A stretch of 64,000 nt of DNA from UMGS1958 sp045542415 (lineage in GTDB: Bacteria > Bacillota > Clostridia > UBA1381): assembly GCA_045542415.1 (NCBI GenBank), contig JAZQKZ010000048.1:70138-134137 (forward strand), written 5' to 3'. Made by a program: the position numbers and the translations under genes. Positions 16,503 through 25,764 of the stretch are shown one piece after another (the first letter of the stretch is position 1; each line of letters opens with the position of its first letter). The notes under the pieces are model-generated. The model searched no databases. It saw only the letters and a program-made list of their open reading frames with translations, and was not told the origin of the DNA.

Positions 16503-19500
16503 ATGAAATTTAAAAGGGTGGTTTCGCTGTTTGCGGCCGCTGCTCTCGCAGTGTCAAGCTTTGCGGGATTGGGTATTTCCGCAAGTGCGGCGAGTTTAGG
16601 GTATGCTGAATGGGCATTGACAGGAAGCTATTCAAGTGATAGTCCGGCAGGTACAGACGGTACATTACCGAATAGTTCAACTGCTGCGACTGTTATGAAT
16701 CTCTCGGCTTCAAGTGATGGGCTTACAACTCCGGCACTGTATTACAGCCGTACTACAGCAGCACAGAGAGCAAATGCTTCATCTTCGTATAAGGGTGATA
16801 CTGCAACAGTAACAACATACAGCGGTACATCAATTACAGCGGCAAAGGGATTTAAGTGTTCGGGAAACACAGGTTATGGATACACATTTGTGCTTGACCC
16901 GAAATTGGCAGATAATAATGCGGCATCTTATGATTTGACTATCGCATTCTGGGGAAATTCAAGTGAAACCACAGTAAAGGTTGTTGAAATATCAGAAGCA
17001 AAGTTTGGTCAGGTAAGTTCGGGGACTGCAGTTGGAACAGCAACATCAACAGGAAGTACTAACCTTGTTGAATATACTTTTGAAAATTTAACTCAGTATG
17101 CAAGCTTTGCATTCAGTGCACAGCCGGGCTTTGCATATGCAGGTATTGAGTATAATGCAGCTACAACAGAGCCGAGCATTAAGTTAAACTCAAATGCAGA
17201 AACAATTGTTGTTGGAAAGACCGTATCGCTTACAGCAACAACAGCAAATGCAGACGGCGTTGAAGTTAATTGGACTTCAAGCGATGATGGAATAGCTTCA
17301 GTCGAGAATGGTACTGTTACAGGCGTAAGTGCAGGAACAGCTACAATCACAGCTATGATTAATGTAGATGGCACAGAGTACAGTGCAAGTTGTGAAGTTA
17401 CTGTTGTTAACACAGGAACAGTATCATTTACAGCAAGCGGTGCAGAGGGTAGTGCTCCGGAGGCTATTACAGCAAACAACGGTGAGTCAATTACTATTCC
17501 GCTTAACAGAACATTATATGTTGAGGGTTCAACATTAACAGGTTGGTCAGACGGAACAAATACATATGCACCGGGTGCAAGCTACACAGTAAACGGTGAT
17601 GCTACATTAACAGCAGTATTTGAGGAAAATACAGTTGCGTTAGGTGATGCTGAAGCGTCGGTTTATTTTGCGTTAACAACAGGTGATGGTGCGGCGGTTA
17701 TCAAGTGCGAGGGTAGCACAACATTCTTTGTTGGTCAGGCAACAATCAATGGTACTGCAATTGACATTAAGGTAGATATTGATACACAAACTACTGAAAT
17801 AAACGGAACAAGCTACAAAGGTAAGGTAAATAATGCAAATTATTCGGACTGGGCACAGGTAAATCCGGGTTCGAAGTTTACTTTCCCGGTGGTTGAGGGC
17901 AGTGTTGTTACAATGGGAACAATGATGAACTCAACGGCAACATATACAATAGACGGTACAGAATTGACAGGCTCAGATCAGAGTGTAACAGTTACAGGTA
18001 AGACTTCTTGTGATATAGTAGCGTACGATCCGAGCGGTACTTGGTGGAAAGGCTTCACAGTAACATATCCGCAGGTTGAGTCAGCAGAGGCTACAACAGC
18101 TCCGGAAGCCACAACAGCTCCGGAAGCTACAACAGCTCCTTCAACAGAGGCGACATCAAAAACTACTGTTATTACAGCTGATGAAATGACAGGTGTCGGA
18201 AATTCAAACGGAGATCCGGTTATGCTTTCTGCTACTGCTACAGATGCAACAGACGCATATGTAAGCACATATCAGGATATTTTCGGTGTTGATTTTGCAA
18301 ACATCACTACAAATAAGTACGGTTATCTCGGTGATTCATCAAGAGGTCACCTTGAAACAACATTCACAACAACAGCTGACGGTGAATGTACATTGGATGT
18401 TCTTGTTTCATATGCAAGAAGTTCAAACTTAATTACAGTTACAGACGCAAGTGGAAACGTTGTTCTTGATGCCGTTTCACCGACACAGAGTGAAAAGCTT
18501 GGTACAAACGGTCAGGACTTATACGTTTACACAACAACAATAGACAATCTTCCGGCAGGAACTTATACATTTAAGTGGCATTCAGCAAGCTACTGCTCAG
18601 ACTTCCTTGCATTAGCTGTTACAGGTATGTCAGCAGGTGAAGCAGAGGCAACTCCGACACCGGAGGTAGATGCTACAGACGTAATGCCGGACTTCGCATA
18701 TCAGTTCGCTAACACAAATTCAACAGAGCTTACATCAACAACATCAGGTACATACTACCTTGATAAGGACGGCAAGCTTTGTGACAGTGCTTCAAATCAG
18801 ACAGTAACATTAACAAATGTAAGATATCACAATTCACACGGCTTATATTCAAACAGCGGTGCAACATACAAGTTCAGAGCACAGGCTCCGTTCAAGGTGA
18901 CAGTTGGTACATGTACATATGACGACGGTTCAGGTAAGATGGTTGTTAAGGATACAAGCGGCAACACATTATATACATCAGATACAGTAACATTCAATGA
19001 TGCATGCTATATCAGCAGTTCATCAAATGTTGTTGAGTTCTCTTATACAGGAACAGAGGTTGTTGACGTTGAGTTCTCAACTCCGAGCGGCTGCTACTTC
19101 CCGTATATTGCAAAGACATCAATTGATACAGATACAATTTCGGGTGCATTAACAAACGCATCAGACCTTAACGAGGGTACACTCACATTCACAAGCCAGA
19201 CAACAGGCAATGTTTATACAGGAACAATTTCAAACGGTACATATTCAGTAGTTGTTCCGACAGGCGATACATACGATGTATTACTCTTTAGCAGAAGCTA
19301 TGTTGCAACAACAACATATACAGCAAGCGGTGACAATGCTTCAGCAGATATCACTTGCTCAGCAGCTGCGTACCAGACAGTATCAGGTACAATCGTAAAT
19401 GCTCCGTCAGAGGCATTCACACTTACATTCACAGGTGCTAACTTCGGTTACACTGTAACAGCAGATGTTGCGGCAAATGCAACAAGCTACACAGCTTCGC

Positions 19501-21026
19501 TTATGCCGGATGTATATACAGTAACATCATCAACAGGAACACTTTCAACACTTTCATCAGAAAGCTTCCTCGTTGTAAATGCAACAGTAGAAAAGAACCT
19601 CTACTATCCGGAGACAATTCCGACTGCTACATTAAATACAGTAACAGTTTATCCGGATGTGGCAGTATCAGGCACAAACTATCACACAATCGCTGATGCG
19701 GTTGCAGGTATCAAGGCAGCAGGCTATTCAGAGTCAACTATCGTTCTTAAGAGCGGCGCTACATATCAGGAGCAGGTAAGAATCCAGATTAACGGCGTGA
19801 CTTTAAAGACAGACGGCGAAGAGAAGGCTACAATTACCTGGTACTACGGTATCGGCTACACATACTACAGCTTAGGTGCTGATGGTTACTACGATAAGGA
19901 CAGAGCTATGACAAAGGTTGGCAAGCTCGAAAGAGATCCGGACAGATGGGGTGCTGTTGTAAGAGTTCAGGGTAACAACTTCACAGCTGAGAACATTATC
20001 TTCGAGAACAGCTTCAACCAGAGATACACAGAGGAAGAGGTTGCAGACGGCGTTGTTTATAACGGTTGTCAGAAAATCACTGTTGACAGAGTTAATCAGA
20101 CAGTCGTTGACGACGGAGAGACTAAGACAGTAGCAGCTGATTCAAGAGATGCAACAGAGAGAGCAGCAGCGATTGCTATCGAGGGCACAGGCGTAGAGTT
20201 ATACAACTGTGAATTTATCGGTAGCCAGGATACATTCTTCACAGGCGGTACAGCTTATGTTAAGGATTGTGCTATCACAGGTAACACAGACTATATCTTC
20301 GGCGGTGGAAGCATCGTATTCGATAACTGTGACCTTATCTGGGGCGGCTACAGCGACCAGGCAGTAGGCGGTTATATCACAGCATCAAACGGTACAGATG
20401 CAGGCTACCTCTTCAGAGATTGTACAATCAAGGATGGCAGCAGATTAAAGGCAGCAGGAGCATTTGGTCGTGACTGGGGCGGTACAAATTCACACGCATA
20501 CTTCATCAACTGCACAGATGCTACAGAAAAGGGCGTAAGCGGCTGGTCAAACATGGGTGGTGCAGTATCAGCAGGTACAGCAGATTTACATGTATTTGAT
20601 TTATCAGATCCGGCTTCATATGCAACAAAGGGCTCATCAGATAAGTACAACATCACAGAGTTCACATTTGCTGATGCAAAGGCTAAGTATGAGGGTGCAT
20701 TTGATACAATAGGCTTCACACCGTCACAGGGTATAAATGCAGTTACAACAACAGAGGCACTTGATGGTGTTGCAGACGAAAATGATTATGTATATGGTGT
20801 ATTAACAACAATCACAGCAGGTTCAGAAATCAGCGTTAACGGTGTTTGCTGGACAGTCAAGGATGCGAACAACAATACATATAATTTCAGCACAAATGAC
20901 AATGTTGACGGTGAGAATATGCTCTCAAAGGGTACATTCCCGACCATCACAGGAGGAACAGCTACAGTTTCAATGCTCTTCCACGCACCGCAGGGTGACT
21001 ACGAAGTTGCGTCACAGGCTGAATAA
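16503..21026 (+). CDS. Giant secreted pectin methylesterase (CE8) with surface modules
   Basis: A 1,507-residue exported protein. A signal peptide (residues 1-30, ending ISASAAS) is followed by a carbohydrate-binding-like region, a bacterial Ig-like (BIG2) domain near 220-300, an InlB-repeat-like module near 302-375, a Thr/Pro linker with EATTAP repeats (about 529-546), further beta-rich modules, and a CE8 catalytic domain from about 1045 to 1410. Catalytic signatures: GSQDTFF with D1243, TDYIFGG with D1263, and FGRDWGG with R1323 in place of the usual LGRPW. The enzyme removes methyl esters from homogalacturonan outside the cell. No dockerin or SLH domain is visible, so its anchoring is unclear. 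Codon use is extreme (mostly ACA, TCA, GCA), as in very highly expressed genes. The ribosome site is AAAGGAGG, and a small partner gene follows 17 bp downstream. Confidence 0.9.
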   Translation: MKFKRVVSLFAAAALAVSSFAGLGISASAASLGYAEWALTGSYSSDSPAGTDGTLPNSSTAATVMNLSASSDGLTTPALYYSRTTAAQRANASSSYKGDTATVTTYSGTSITAAKGFKCSGNTGYGYTFVLDPKLADNNAASYDLTIAFWGNSSETTVKVVEISEAKFGQVSSGTAVGTATSTGSTNLVEYTFENLTQYASFAFSAQPGFAYAGIEYNAATTEPSIKLNSNAETIVVGKTVSLTATTANADGVEVNWTSSDDGIASVENGTVTGVSAGTATITAMINVDGTEYSASCEVTVVNTGTVSFTASGAEGSAPEAITANNGESITIPLNRTLYVEGSTLTGWSDGTNTYAPGASYTVNGDATLTAVFEENTVALGDAEASVYFALTTGDGAAVIKCEGSTTFFVGQATINGTAIDIKVDIDTQTTEINGTSYKGKVNNANYSDWAQVNPGSKFTFPVVEGSVVTMGTMMNSTATYTIDGTELTGSDQSVTVTGKTSCDIVAYDPSGTWWKGFTVTYPQVESAEATTAPEATTAPEATTAPSTEATSKTTVITADEMTGVGNSNGDPVMLSATATDATDAYVSTYQDIFGVDFANITTNKYGYLGDSSRGHLETTFTTTADGECTLDVLVSYARSSNLITVTDASGNVVLDAVSPTQSEKLGTNGQDLYVYTTTIDNLPAGTYTFKWHSASYCSDFLALAVTGMSAGEAEATPTPEVDATDVMPDFAYQFANTNSTELTSTTSGTYYLDKDGKLCDSASNQTVTLTNVRYHNSHGLYSNSGATYKFRAQAPFKVTVGTCTYDDGSGKMVVKDTSGNTLYTSDTVTFNDACYISSSSNVVEFSYTGTEVVDVEFSTPSGCYFPYIAKTSIDTDTISGALTNASDLNEGTLTFTSQTTGNVYTGTISNGTYSVVVPTGDTYDVLLFSRSYVATTTYTASGDNASADITCSAAAYQTVSGTIVNAPSEAFTLTFTGANFGYTVTADVAANATSYTASLMPDVYTVTSSTGTLSTLSSESFLVVNATVEKNLYYPETIPTATLNTVTVYPDVAVSGTNYHTIADAVAGIKAAGYSESTIVLKSGATYQEQVRIQINGVTLKTDGEEKATITWYYGIGYTYYSLGADGYYDKDRAMTKVGKLERDPDRWGAVVRVQGNNFTAENIIFENSFNQRYTEEEVADGVVYNGCQKITVDRVNQTVVDDGETKTVAADSRDATERAAAIAIEGTGVELYNCEFIGSQDTFFTGGTAYVKDCAITGNTDYIFGGGSIVFDNCDLIWGGYSDQAVGGYITASNGTDAGYLFRDCTIKDGSRLKAAGAFGRDWGGTNSHAYFINCTDATEKGVSGWSNMGGAVSAGTADLHVFDLSDPASYATKGSSDKYNITEFTFADAKAKYEGAFDTIGFTPSQGINAVTTTEALDGVADENDYVYGVLTTITAGSEISVNGVCWTVKDANNNTYNFSTNDNVDGENMLSKGTFPTITGGTATVSMLFHAPQGDYEVASQAE
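18087..18142 (+). repeat. Tandem 18-bp repeats coding a Thr/Pro linker
   Basis: Three near-identical 18-bp units encode EATTAP-type repeats inside the pectin methylesterase. Such linkers separate folded modules and may vary in number between strains. Confidence 0.8.
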
Positions 21027-21043
21027 TAAGGAGGGCTTTAGAA

Positions 21044-21232
21044 ATGAAAAAGAATTTTATGAATCCCGAAATAAAGATCGAATCCTTTGACTTGGGAGAG
21101 GATATTGTTACAACATCATATGTATTGACAGCTGCAGAGCAGAATGTATATTCAATCATGGGTGTAGAGGTTAAGGACACTGCTCCGGAAACAGGATATG
21201 TATATAGCATCAATACAGAGAGTGTAAAATAA
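21044..21232 (+). CDS. Small conserved-type protein following the pectin methylesterase
   Basis: A 62-residue protein starting MKKNFMNPEIKIESFDLGED and containing DIVTTS near residue 24. It resembles a loosely defined group of very short gut-bacterial proteins with an N-terminal K/P-E-I-x-x-x-F and a D-I/V-I/V-T-T-S motif, whose function I do not know. There is no signal peptide or membrane helix. GGAGG stands ahead of the ATG, the gap to the methylesterase gene is 17 bp, and a terminator follows directly, so it is a genuine co-transcribed gene. A leader-like peptide or a chaperone for the secreted neighbour are guesses only. Confidence 0.75.
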   Translation: MKKNFMNPEIKIESFDLGEDIVTTSYVLTAAEQNVYSIMGVEVKDTAPETGYVYSINTESVK

Positions 21233-21240
21233 CAGATAAC

Positions 21241-21276
21241 AAAGGAGCTGTTGCATTGAGCAACAGCTCCTTTTTG
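21241..21276 (+). terminator. Terminator of the pectin methylesterase operon
   Basis: Stem AAGGAGCTGTTGC / GCAACAGCTCCTT with an ATTGA loop and a T run. Confidence 0.9.
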
Positions 21277-21358
21277 CGTGCGTTTTTATGGCGAGTCATT
21301 GCAATGACAAAGGGGAGCTGCACGGATGCAGTCTCCCCCTTGTATATATGAATGTAAC

Positions 21359-22690
21359 TTATAAACCTATTTCAAATACTGCCCCGGTCGGACGCATGCG
21401 GTTGAGGCTGTTTAAAAGAAATATCCTTGCATTATCCGCAGTGGCGGTGTCGATTGTTATATCTGATATTTCATCGGTGATTTTGAGGGATTTTGAGGCA
21501 GTGAGCCTGCCGCCCTCGTAGAGTGCGATTACAAGCATTTCATATCCTGTCAGATTTTCGGTTTCTGCTGTGAATGTGCAGCTGCTTCCGTTTTGAGCTG
21601 CTGTCACGTCGGTGAGACGTGCAGTGTGGCTGAAATGCAGTGTGGCGTTTTCAAGGTTTAAATTGTTGCCGTGAATATTGATTTCCTGCCATTCCTCCTC
21701 TGTGCCGGTGAAATATACATCCGTCAGGCTTTCGGGAAATGCGAGATAGTCTATTTCTTTGACACTTGACGGTATTGTTATTTCTGTTAAAGAAGTACAG
21801 CCTGCAAAGGTGGCATGATTGATGATACTCAGTCCGTCGGGGAGCAATACGTCCGTCAGAGAGGTACAATCGCTGAATACACCTTCTCCCAGCTCTGTTA
21901 CGGAGGGAGGAATTGTTATATGCGTTAGTGAGGTGCAGTCGCCGAATGCGTATTCGCCTATTGAGGTCAGCGTGTCAGGGAGGGTGATTTCCGTAAGGTT
22001 TTCGCAGTACTGAAAAGCATGCTCTGCAATTTTTGTGACGGAGGGCGGCAGTGTTATTTGCGTTAAAGAGCTTCTCCAAAAAGCGTGCGGACCTATCTCG
22101 GTAATTGAGTCCGGAACCGTTACGCTTGTGACGGTGTCACAATCTGTAAAAGCGTATTCCGTTATAATTTCTGTTCCGTCCTTTATTATACACTCACCTG
22201 AAATCAGTGACGGGTCTGCATTAATCAGGAATTTGCTGAGATATAAAAGACCGTCTTCATAATTTTCGGGGTTTAAGATAAAGGCGGTATCGGTGAATGC
22301 ATATCTGCCGATTGACGTCACGCTTTCGGGAATTTTTATATTATCGAGATTAGTACATCTCCAAAATGCCGACTCACCGATAGAGGTTACGCTGTCGGCA
22401 ATTTCGATATCGGTAATATTTGAGCGGAACCAAAAAGCCTCCTGACTAATAGAGGTCACTCCGTCTTCAATTACAACCTTTGTAAAAGCAGGAGTATTCC
22501 AGGCAGGACGAGAATACATATCTCCCGTACCACTGATTGTAAGGATACCGTTTTCGTTTTTCCATGTAAGGTTATCGCCACATTTTCCGCTGTAAGTAAT
22601 CTGCACGGATGGCGAGGTTGCACCTGCATTAAGCGGAAGCAGTGTGGCTGTGCATATGGCGGCGGTAAATGAGATTAAGTGTTTTTTCAT
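21359..22690 (-). CDS. Secreted BspA-like leucine-rich-repeat protein
   Basis: A 443-residue exported protein with a signal peptide (MKKHLISFTAAICTATLLPL …, cleavage near residue 24). From about residue 60 to 330 it consists of repeating LRR_5 units of the form (S/T)ITIPxSVTxIGxxAFxxCxxL. A beta-type C-terminal domain follows. BspA-like proteins sit on or outside the cell and bind host or plant surfaces; here no anchor is visible. The start has AAAGGAG on the minus strand. It is convergent with the pectin methylesterase operon, from which it is separated by a terminator. Confidence 0.9.
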   Translation of the reverse strand: MKKHLISFTAAICTATLLPLNAGATSPSVQITYSGKCGDNLTWKNENGILTISGTGDMYSRPAWNTPAFTKVVIEDGVTSISQEAFWFRSNITDIEIADSVTSIGESAFWRCTNLDNIKIPESVTSIGRYAFTDTAFILNPENYEDGLLYLSKFLINADPSLISGECIIKDGTEIITEYAFTDCDTVTSVTVPDSITEIGPHAFWRSSLTQITLPPSVTKIAEHAFQYCENLTEITLPDTLTSIGEYAFGDCTSLTHITIPPSVTELGEGVFSDCTSLTDVLLPDGLSIINHATFAGCTSLTEITIPSSVKEIDYLAFPESLTDVYFTGTEEEWQEINIHGNNLNLENATLHFSHTARLTDVTAAQNGSSCTFTAETENLTGYEMLVIALYEGGRLTASKSLKITDEISDITIDTATADNARIFLLNSLNRMRPTGAVFEIGL

Positions 22691-22790
22691 GCCAGTATTC
22701 TCCTTTAAATTTCCTTTTCATATATAAGACACACAAGGTGGCGATTTTTATTCACTTTTTTTCAAATTTTTTTGCTGTAGCGATAAATAT

Positions 22791-23317
22791 AAATTATGGT
22801 TTATATTATTAGTTTGCACTTATCGATACGACATAATGGGGCTCTGCCCCATTGACATTTTGTAGTTATTGTTATTTCAGTAATACCCCGGTACTTTTTC
22901 TGTCCTCAGCAACAGAAAAAGCATGAAAAAGAGTGCTGTTAAAGGCGTTCCCCCTTTAAAAACCCCCTTATCAAGCGTCTCGGCAGCCAAAGGCTGCAAT
23001 TGAAATGTGTCGGTGTAAATTTGCTTGCTTTTTTGAGTAAGCTTTGTCTTTTAATTCAAAAGAGTACCTACGTCAGCAAATGGTTTAGCCTCGTTTTAAT
23101 TGATTGAATCTTTTGGTGAAGCGCAGCGGGAGATTTTAAAGAGGGAGGGGCGTCCCCTCTTTAACGGTACTCTTTTGCTGACTTTTCTGTTGCTGTTGAC
23201 AGAAAAGCCAGTAGGGGTTATAGCAAAGAAAACAACTTCTACAAAAGTCTGCAAGGGGACAAAGTCCCCTCCAATGTCGCTCGGACAAGTGCTAACAAAT
23301 CGCATAAACCATAATTC
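22791..23317. repeat. Long imperfect inverted repeat, probably a non-autonomous element
   Basis: The segment 22791-22960 matches the reverse complement of 23135-23317 along its whole length, with scattered differences. The arms share AATTATGGTTTAT, TAGCACTT-like, GGGG-type palindrome, TTTTGTAG, GACAGAAAA/CAGCAACAGAAAA and GTTAAAG blocks. The ~175-base centre encodes nothing recognisable. The outer ~30 bases reappear at 38879-38921. The block fills the 650-base gap between the LRR gene and the chromate transporter. It may be two head-to-head copies of one intergenic repeat or a degenerate miniature transposon. Confidence 0.65.
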
Positions 23318-23343
23318 ACATCACAAAACAAGGAGCAAACAAA

Positions 23344-23892
23344 ATGAACATATACATAAAACTATTTCTCACATTTCTCAAAATCGGCGCATTCACCTTT
23401 GGCGGCGGTTATGCTATGATTCCGCTTATTTCACGCGAGACGGTGGAGCATCATAAATGGATTGAGGATAAAGATATATTGGATATAGTCGCAATTGCAG
23501 AATCTACCCCCGGACCGATTGCTGTCAATGCCGCAACCTTTGTCGGCTACCGTGTCGGCGGTGTATTGGGTGCCGTCTGTGCTACTCTTGGGGTGGTAAT
23601 TCCCTCATTCGTTATAATATACCTGATTTCCTTTGTATTGCGTCAGTTTCAGGATATAAAGGCCGTACAGTACGCATTCTCCGGAATCCGTGCCGGTGTA
23701 CTTGCATTGCTTATCAAGGCACTTGTTTCCATGTATAATCAATCAAAAAAGGATATTTTTTCATACACCGTTATGGGTGCATCATTTGTCGGAGCTGCAT
23801 TTCTTGACGTTAATGCACTGTTCATTATTATATGCTGTGCCGTTGCAGGAATCACTGCGGCTGTTATCTGCAAAAAGGAGGCAACAAAATGA
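23344..23892 (+). CDS. chrA: Chromate transporter family protein, first half
   Basis: A 182-residue membrane protein with one ChrA half-domain: GAFTFGGGYAMIPLI near residues 15-29 and STPGPIAVNAATFVGY near 54-69, plus about five to six membrane helices. Half-size ChrA proteins work as pairs encoded side by side, as here: the next gene begins in an ATGA overlap. Family members export chromate; in an anaerobic gut bacterium the true substrate may be another oxyanion. AAGGAG lies ahead of the start. The symbol names the family only. Confidence 0.85.
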   Translation: MNIYIKLFLTFLKIGAFTFGGGYAMIPLISRETVEHHKWIEDKDILDIVAIAESTPGPIAVNAATFVGYRVGGVLGAVCATLGVVIPSFVIIYLISFVLRQFQDIKAVQYAFSGIRAGVLALLIKALVSMYNQSKKDIFSYTVMGASFVGAAFLDVNALFIIICCAVAGITAAVICKKEATK

Positions 23893-24440
23893 TTCTCTTA
23901 AAGCTTTTTGTAACCTTTCTGAAAATAGGTGCATTTACATTTGGCGGCGGCTATGCCATGCTTCCGCTTATTGAAGAAGAGGTTGTTAAAAACAACTGGC
24001 TCGACCTTGAAAAGCTTATTAATTTCATCGCCGTAAGCGAAAGCACTCCCGGTCCGTTCGCAGTGAATACCGCAACCTATATCGGTGCGGAGCTTGCCGG
24101 ACTTCCCGGTGCGTTTTGTGCTACGCTCGGTGTTGTATTGCCGTCATTTGTAATAATACTCATCATTGCCAAGTTTTTTATGAGCTTTAACAAAAACAGA
24201 TTTGTATCAGGTGCAATGGACGGACTCAAGCCGGCAGTTATCGGAATGATTGGCTCTGCTATTCTTTCTGTTGCACAGCCTGTATTTTCCTTTGGTACAG
24301 CCGTTCTTAGCCCCGCCATCATTTCATCTGCAATAATATTTATTATCATGCTCGTCCTCGCATTTAAAAAGACACATCCTGTCATTATTATTGCCCTTTC
24401 GGCAGTATTAGGGATTTTTTCCGGATATTTTATATATTGA
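23889..24440 (+). CDS. chrA: Chromate transporter family protein, second half
   Basis: A 183-residue partner of the preceding gene with the same motifs, GAFTFGGGYAMLPLIEEE and STPGPFAVNTATYIG, and about six membrane helices. I start at 23889, where the ATG overlaps the stop codon of the first half (ATGA) and AAAAAGGAGG lies upstream; a longer frame from 23832 would run into the first gene. The two short proteins likely form one antiparallel transporter. Confidence 0.85.
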   Translation: MILLKLFVTFLKIGAFTFGGGYAMLPLIEEEVVKNNWLDLEKLINFIAVSESTPGPFAVNTATYIGAELAGLPGAFCATLGVVLPSFVIILIIAKFFMSFNKNRFVSGAMDGLKPAVIGMIGSAILSVAQPVFSFGTAVLSPAIISSAIIFIIMLVLAFKKTHPVIIIALSAVLGIFSGYFIY

Positions 24441-24490
24441 ATATACTAAAAATTCGACATGAAATACTGATTTATTTCCTATTTTGCATA

Positions 24491-24519
24491 TTGCAATTTA
24501 TTCATATTTAGTGTATAAT
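24491..24519 (+). promoter_or_regulatory. Promoter of the LytTR response regulator gene
   Basis: TTGCAA (24491-24496), 17 bases, TATAAT (24514-24519). Confidence 0.6.
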
Positions 24520-24550
24520 AATAGAAAATAATAATATCGGAGGTAATACG

Positions 24551-25252
24551 GTGAGAATAGCCCTTTGTGATGATAGCAGACAAAGTCTTGAAGAATTGAC
24601 TTTCTTTTTAAGCGAAATTCCCGTCACTTCAGATGCTGAAGTTCATACATTTGAAAAATCAACCGACTTAATGGATAAAATCAAGTCCGGAGAAATATTT
24701 GATTTATACATACTTGATATTTATATTGACTCTAATCTCGGTACGGATATTGCAAAGCTTATCCGTGTCTATGACAATGCGGCAAACATAATATTTGTTA
24801 CATCTTCACCCGATTTTGCTGTACAGTCTTATGAATTCAGAGCCTTGCATTATCTTATCAAGCCGGTCAATTACAAGGATTTAGAGGACGCAATTACAAG
24901 AATGCAGTATGCAGAAGAGCCTACCTTACTTTGTATCGCCGATGGTGCCGGTCAGGTGCGTATAAAGCTTTCGGATGTCATCTGCATCACGAACAACAAA
25001 AATCAGCAAAGAGTCATATCACTGCATACGTCTGCACATCTCAACTCAACAATAAAGGAAATTGCAGCCGACTTAGCCGGCAACAAAACCTTTTACAGAC
25101 TGAGCAGCGGCTGTATCGTTAATTTAAAGCGTATTGTCAGTCTTAATTCAAAGGAAGCTACATTAGAGGGTGGTAATGTGGTAACAATTCCGAGAGGAAG
25201 ATATAGAATATTAAAGGGCTTATGTGAAGAGGCTCAGAACAGAAAAATATGA
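24551..25252 (+). CDS. LytTR-type response regulator
   Basis: A 233-residue regulator with a receiver domain (residues 1-120; acidic pair DD at 7-8, phospho-acceptor D56 in YILDIYI, and K105 in LIKPV) and a LytTR DNA-binding domain (about 130-230), the AgrA/VirR architecture. The start codon is GTG, with GGAGG eight bases ahead. No sensor kinase gene is adjacent, so it is an orphan in this window. Family members bind direct repeats upstream of targets such as bacteriocin, competence or cell-wall genes; the targets here are unknown. Confidence 0.9.
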   Translation: MRIALCDDSRQSLEELTFFLSEIPVTSDAEVHTFEKSTDLMDKIKSGEIFDLYILDIYIDSNLGTDIAKLIRVYDNAANIIFVTSSPDFAVQSYEFRALHYLIKPVNYKDLEDAITRMQYAEEPTLLCIADGAGQVRIKLSDVICITNNKNQQRVISLHTSAHLNSTIKEIAADLAGNKTFYRLSSGCIVNLKRIVSLNSKEATLEGGNVVTIPRGRYRILKGLCEEAQNRKI

Positions 25253-25285
25253 GGTTGCTGCTTCTGCAGCAGCTTCTTTTTTTTG
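25253..25285 (+). terminator. Terminator of the LytTR regulator gene
   Basis: Hairpin around TTGCTGCTTCTGCAGCAGC followed by a run of eight T. Confidence 0.75.
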
Positions 25286-25286
25286 C

Positions 25287-25316
25287 AAAAAAACAGAGTG
25301 CCGCAAGCGGCACTCC
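25287..25316 (-). terminator. Terminator of rnpB
   Basis: On the minus strand GAGTGCCGC-TT-GCGGCACTC is followed by TGTTTTTTT. Confidence 0.85.
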
Positions 25317-25320
25317 TGAA

Positions 25321-25741
25321 ATGAGCAAATCTATAAGCCGGGTTCTGTATTAGACGATTATCTATCTGGTACCACCGTTACCGATGGTCTCTAGCCTTGC
25401 AAGGGTTAATGGCGGGCCGCCTTAACAAACCCAAAGTTGCTTCGGATAGGGTTTACACGGGGATTCAGTTACCATCTCCCCTGTGAGCTCTTACCTCACA
25501 TTTCCACACTTACTCAGAGTCCTTATTTGCGGACAGGTCGGCTGATGTGACGTATGCCGCGTACGATGGTACGCAATTACGTCACAGAAGTCGAGATGTC
25601 CCAAAGAAGGGCTATGAGCGTTTATTTTCTGTTGCACTGTCCCTGGAGTCGCCTCCGCCGGCCGTTAGCCGGTATCCTGCCCTGTGAAGCCCGGACTTTC
25701 CTCAGGAATCGCTTCCCGCAACCGTCTGACTTACTCACCGT
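25321..25741 (-). ncRNA. rnpB: RNase P RNA, bacterial class A
   Basis: Read on the minus strand, this ~420-base RNA has the universally conserved GAGGAAAGTCCGGGC near the 5' end (around 25700) and ACAGAACCCGGCTTATAG near the 3' end (25346-25329). Helix P1 can form between TGAGTAAGTC at the start and GATTTGCTCA at the end, which fixes both termini to within a few bases. It is the catalytic part of RNase P, which trims the 5' ends of tRNA precursors. A terminator follows at once. An apparent protein frame on the other strand inside it is spurious. Confidence 0.95.
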
Positions 25742-25764
25742 TTAACATATTTATGAGGCTCTGC

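Noticed and set aside
16503..21026. Possible cellulosome component
   Set aside because: Large modular layout and Thr/Pro linkers suggested it, but I found no dockerin or cohesin duplicated calcium-loop motif.
22791..23317. CRISPR-like or riboswitch explanation for the 650-base gap before the chromate transporter
   Set aside because: Repeats are inverted, not regularly spaced direct ones, and the homology covers both arms like a mobile repeat rather than an RNA sensor fold.
25554..25745. 63-codon frame antisense to rnpB
   Set aside because: It lies inside the RNase P RNA gene, whose conserved 5' and 3' motifs explain the sequence; it has no ribosome site.
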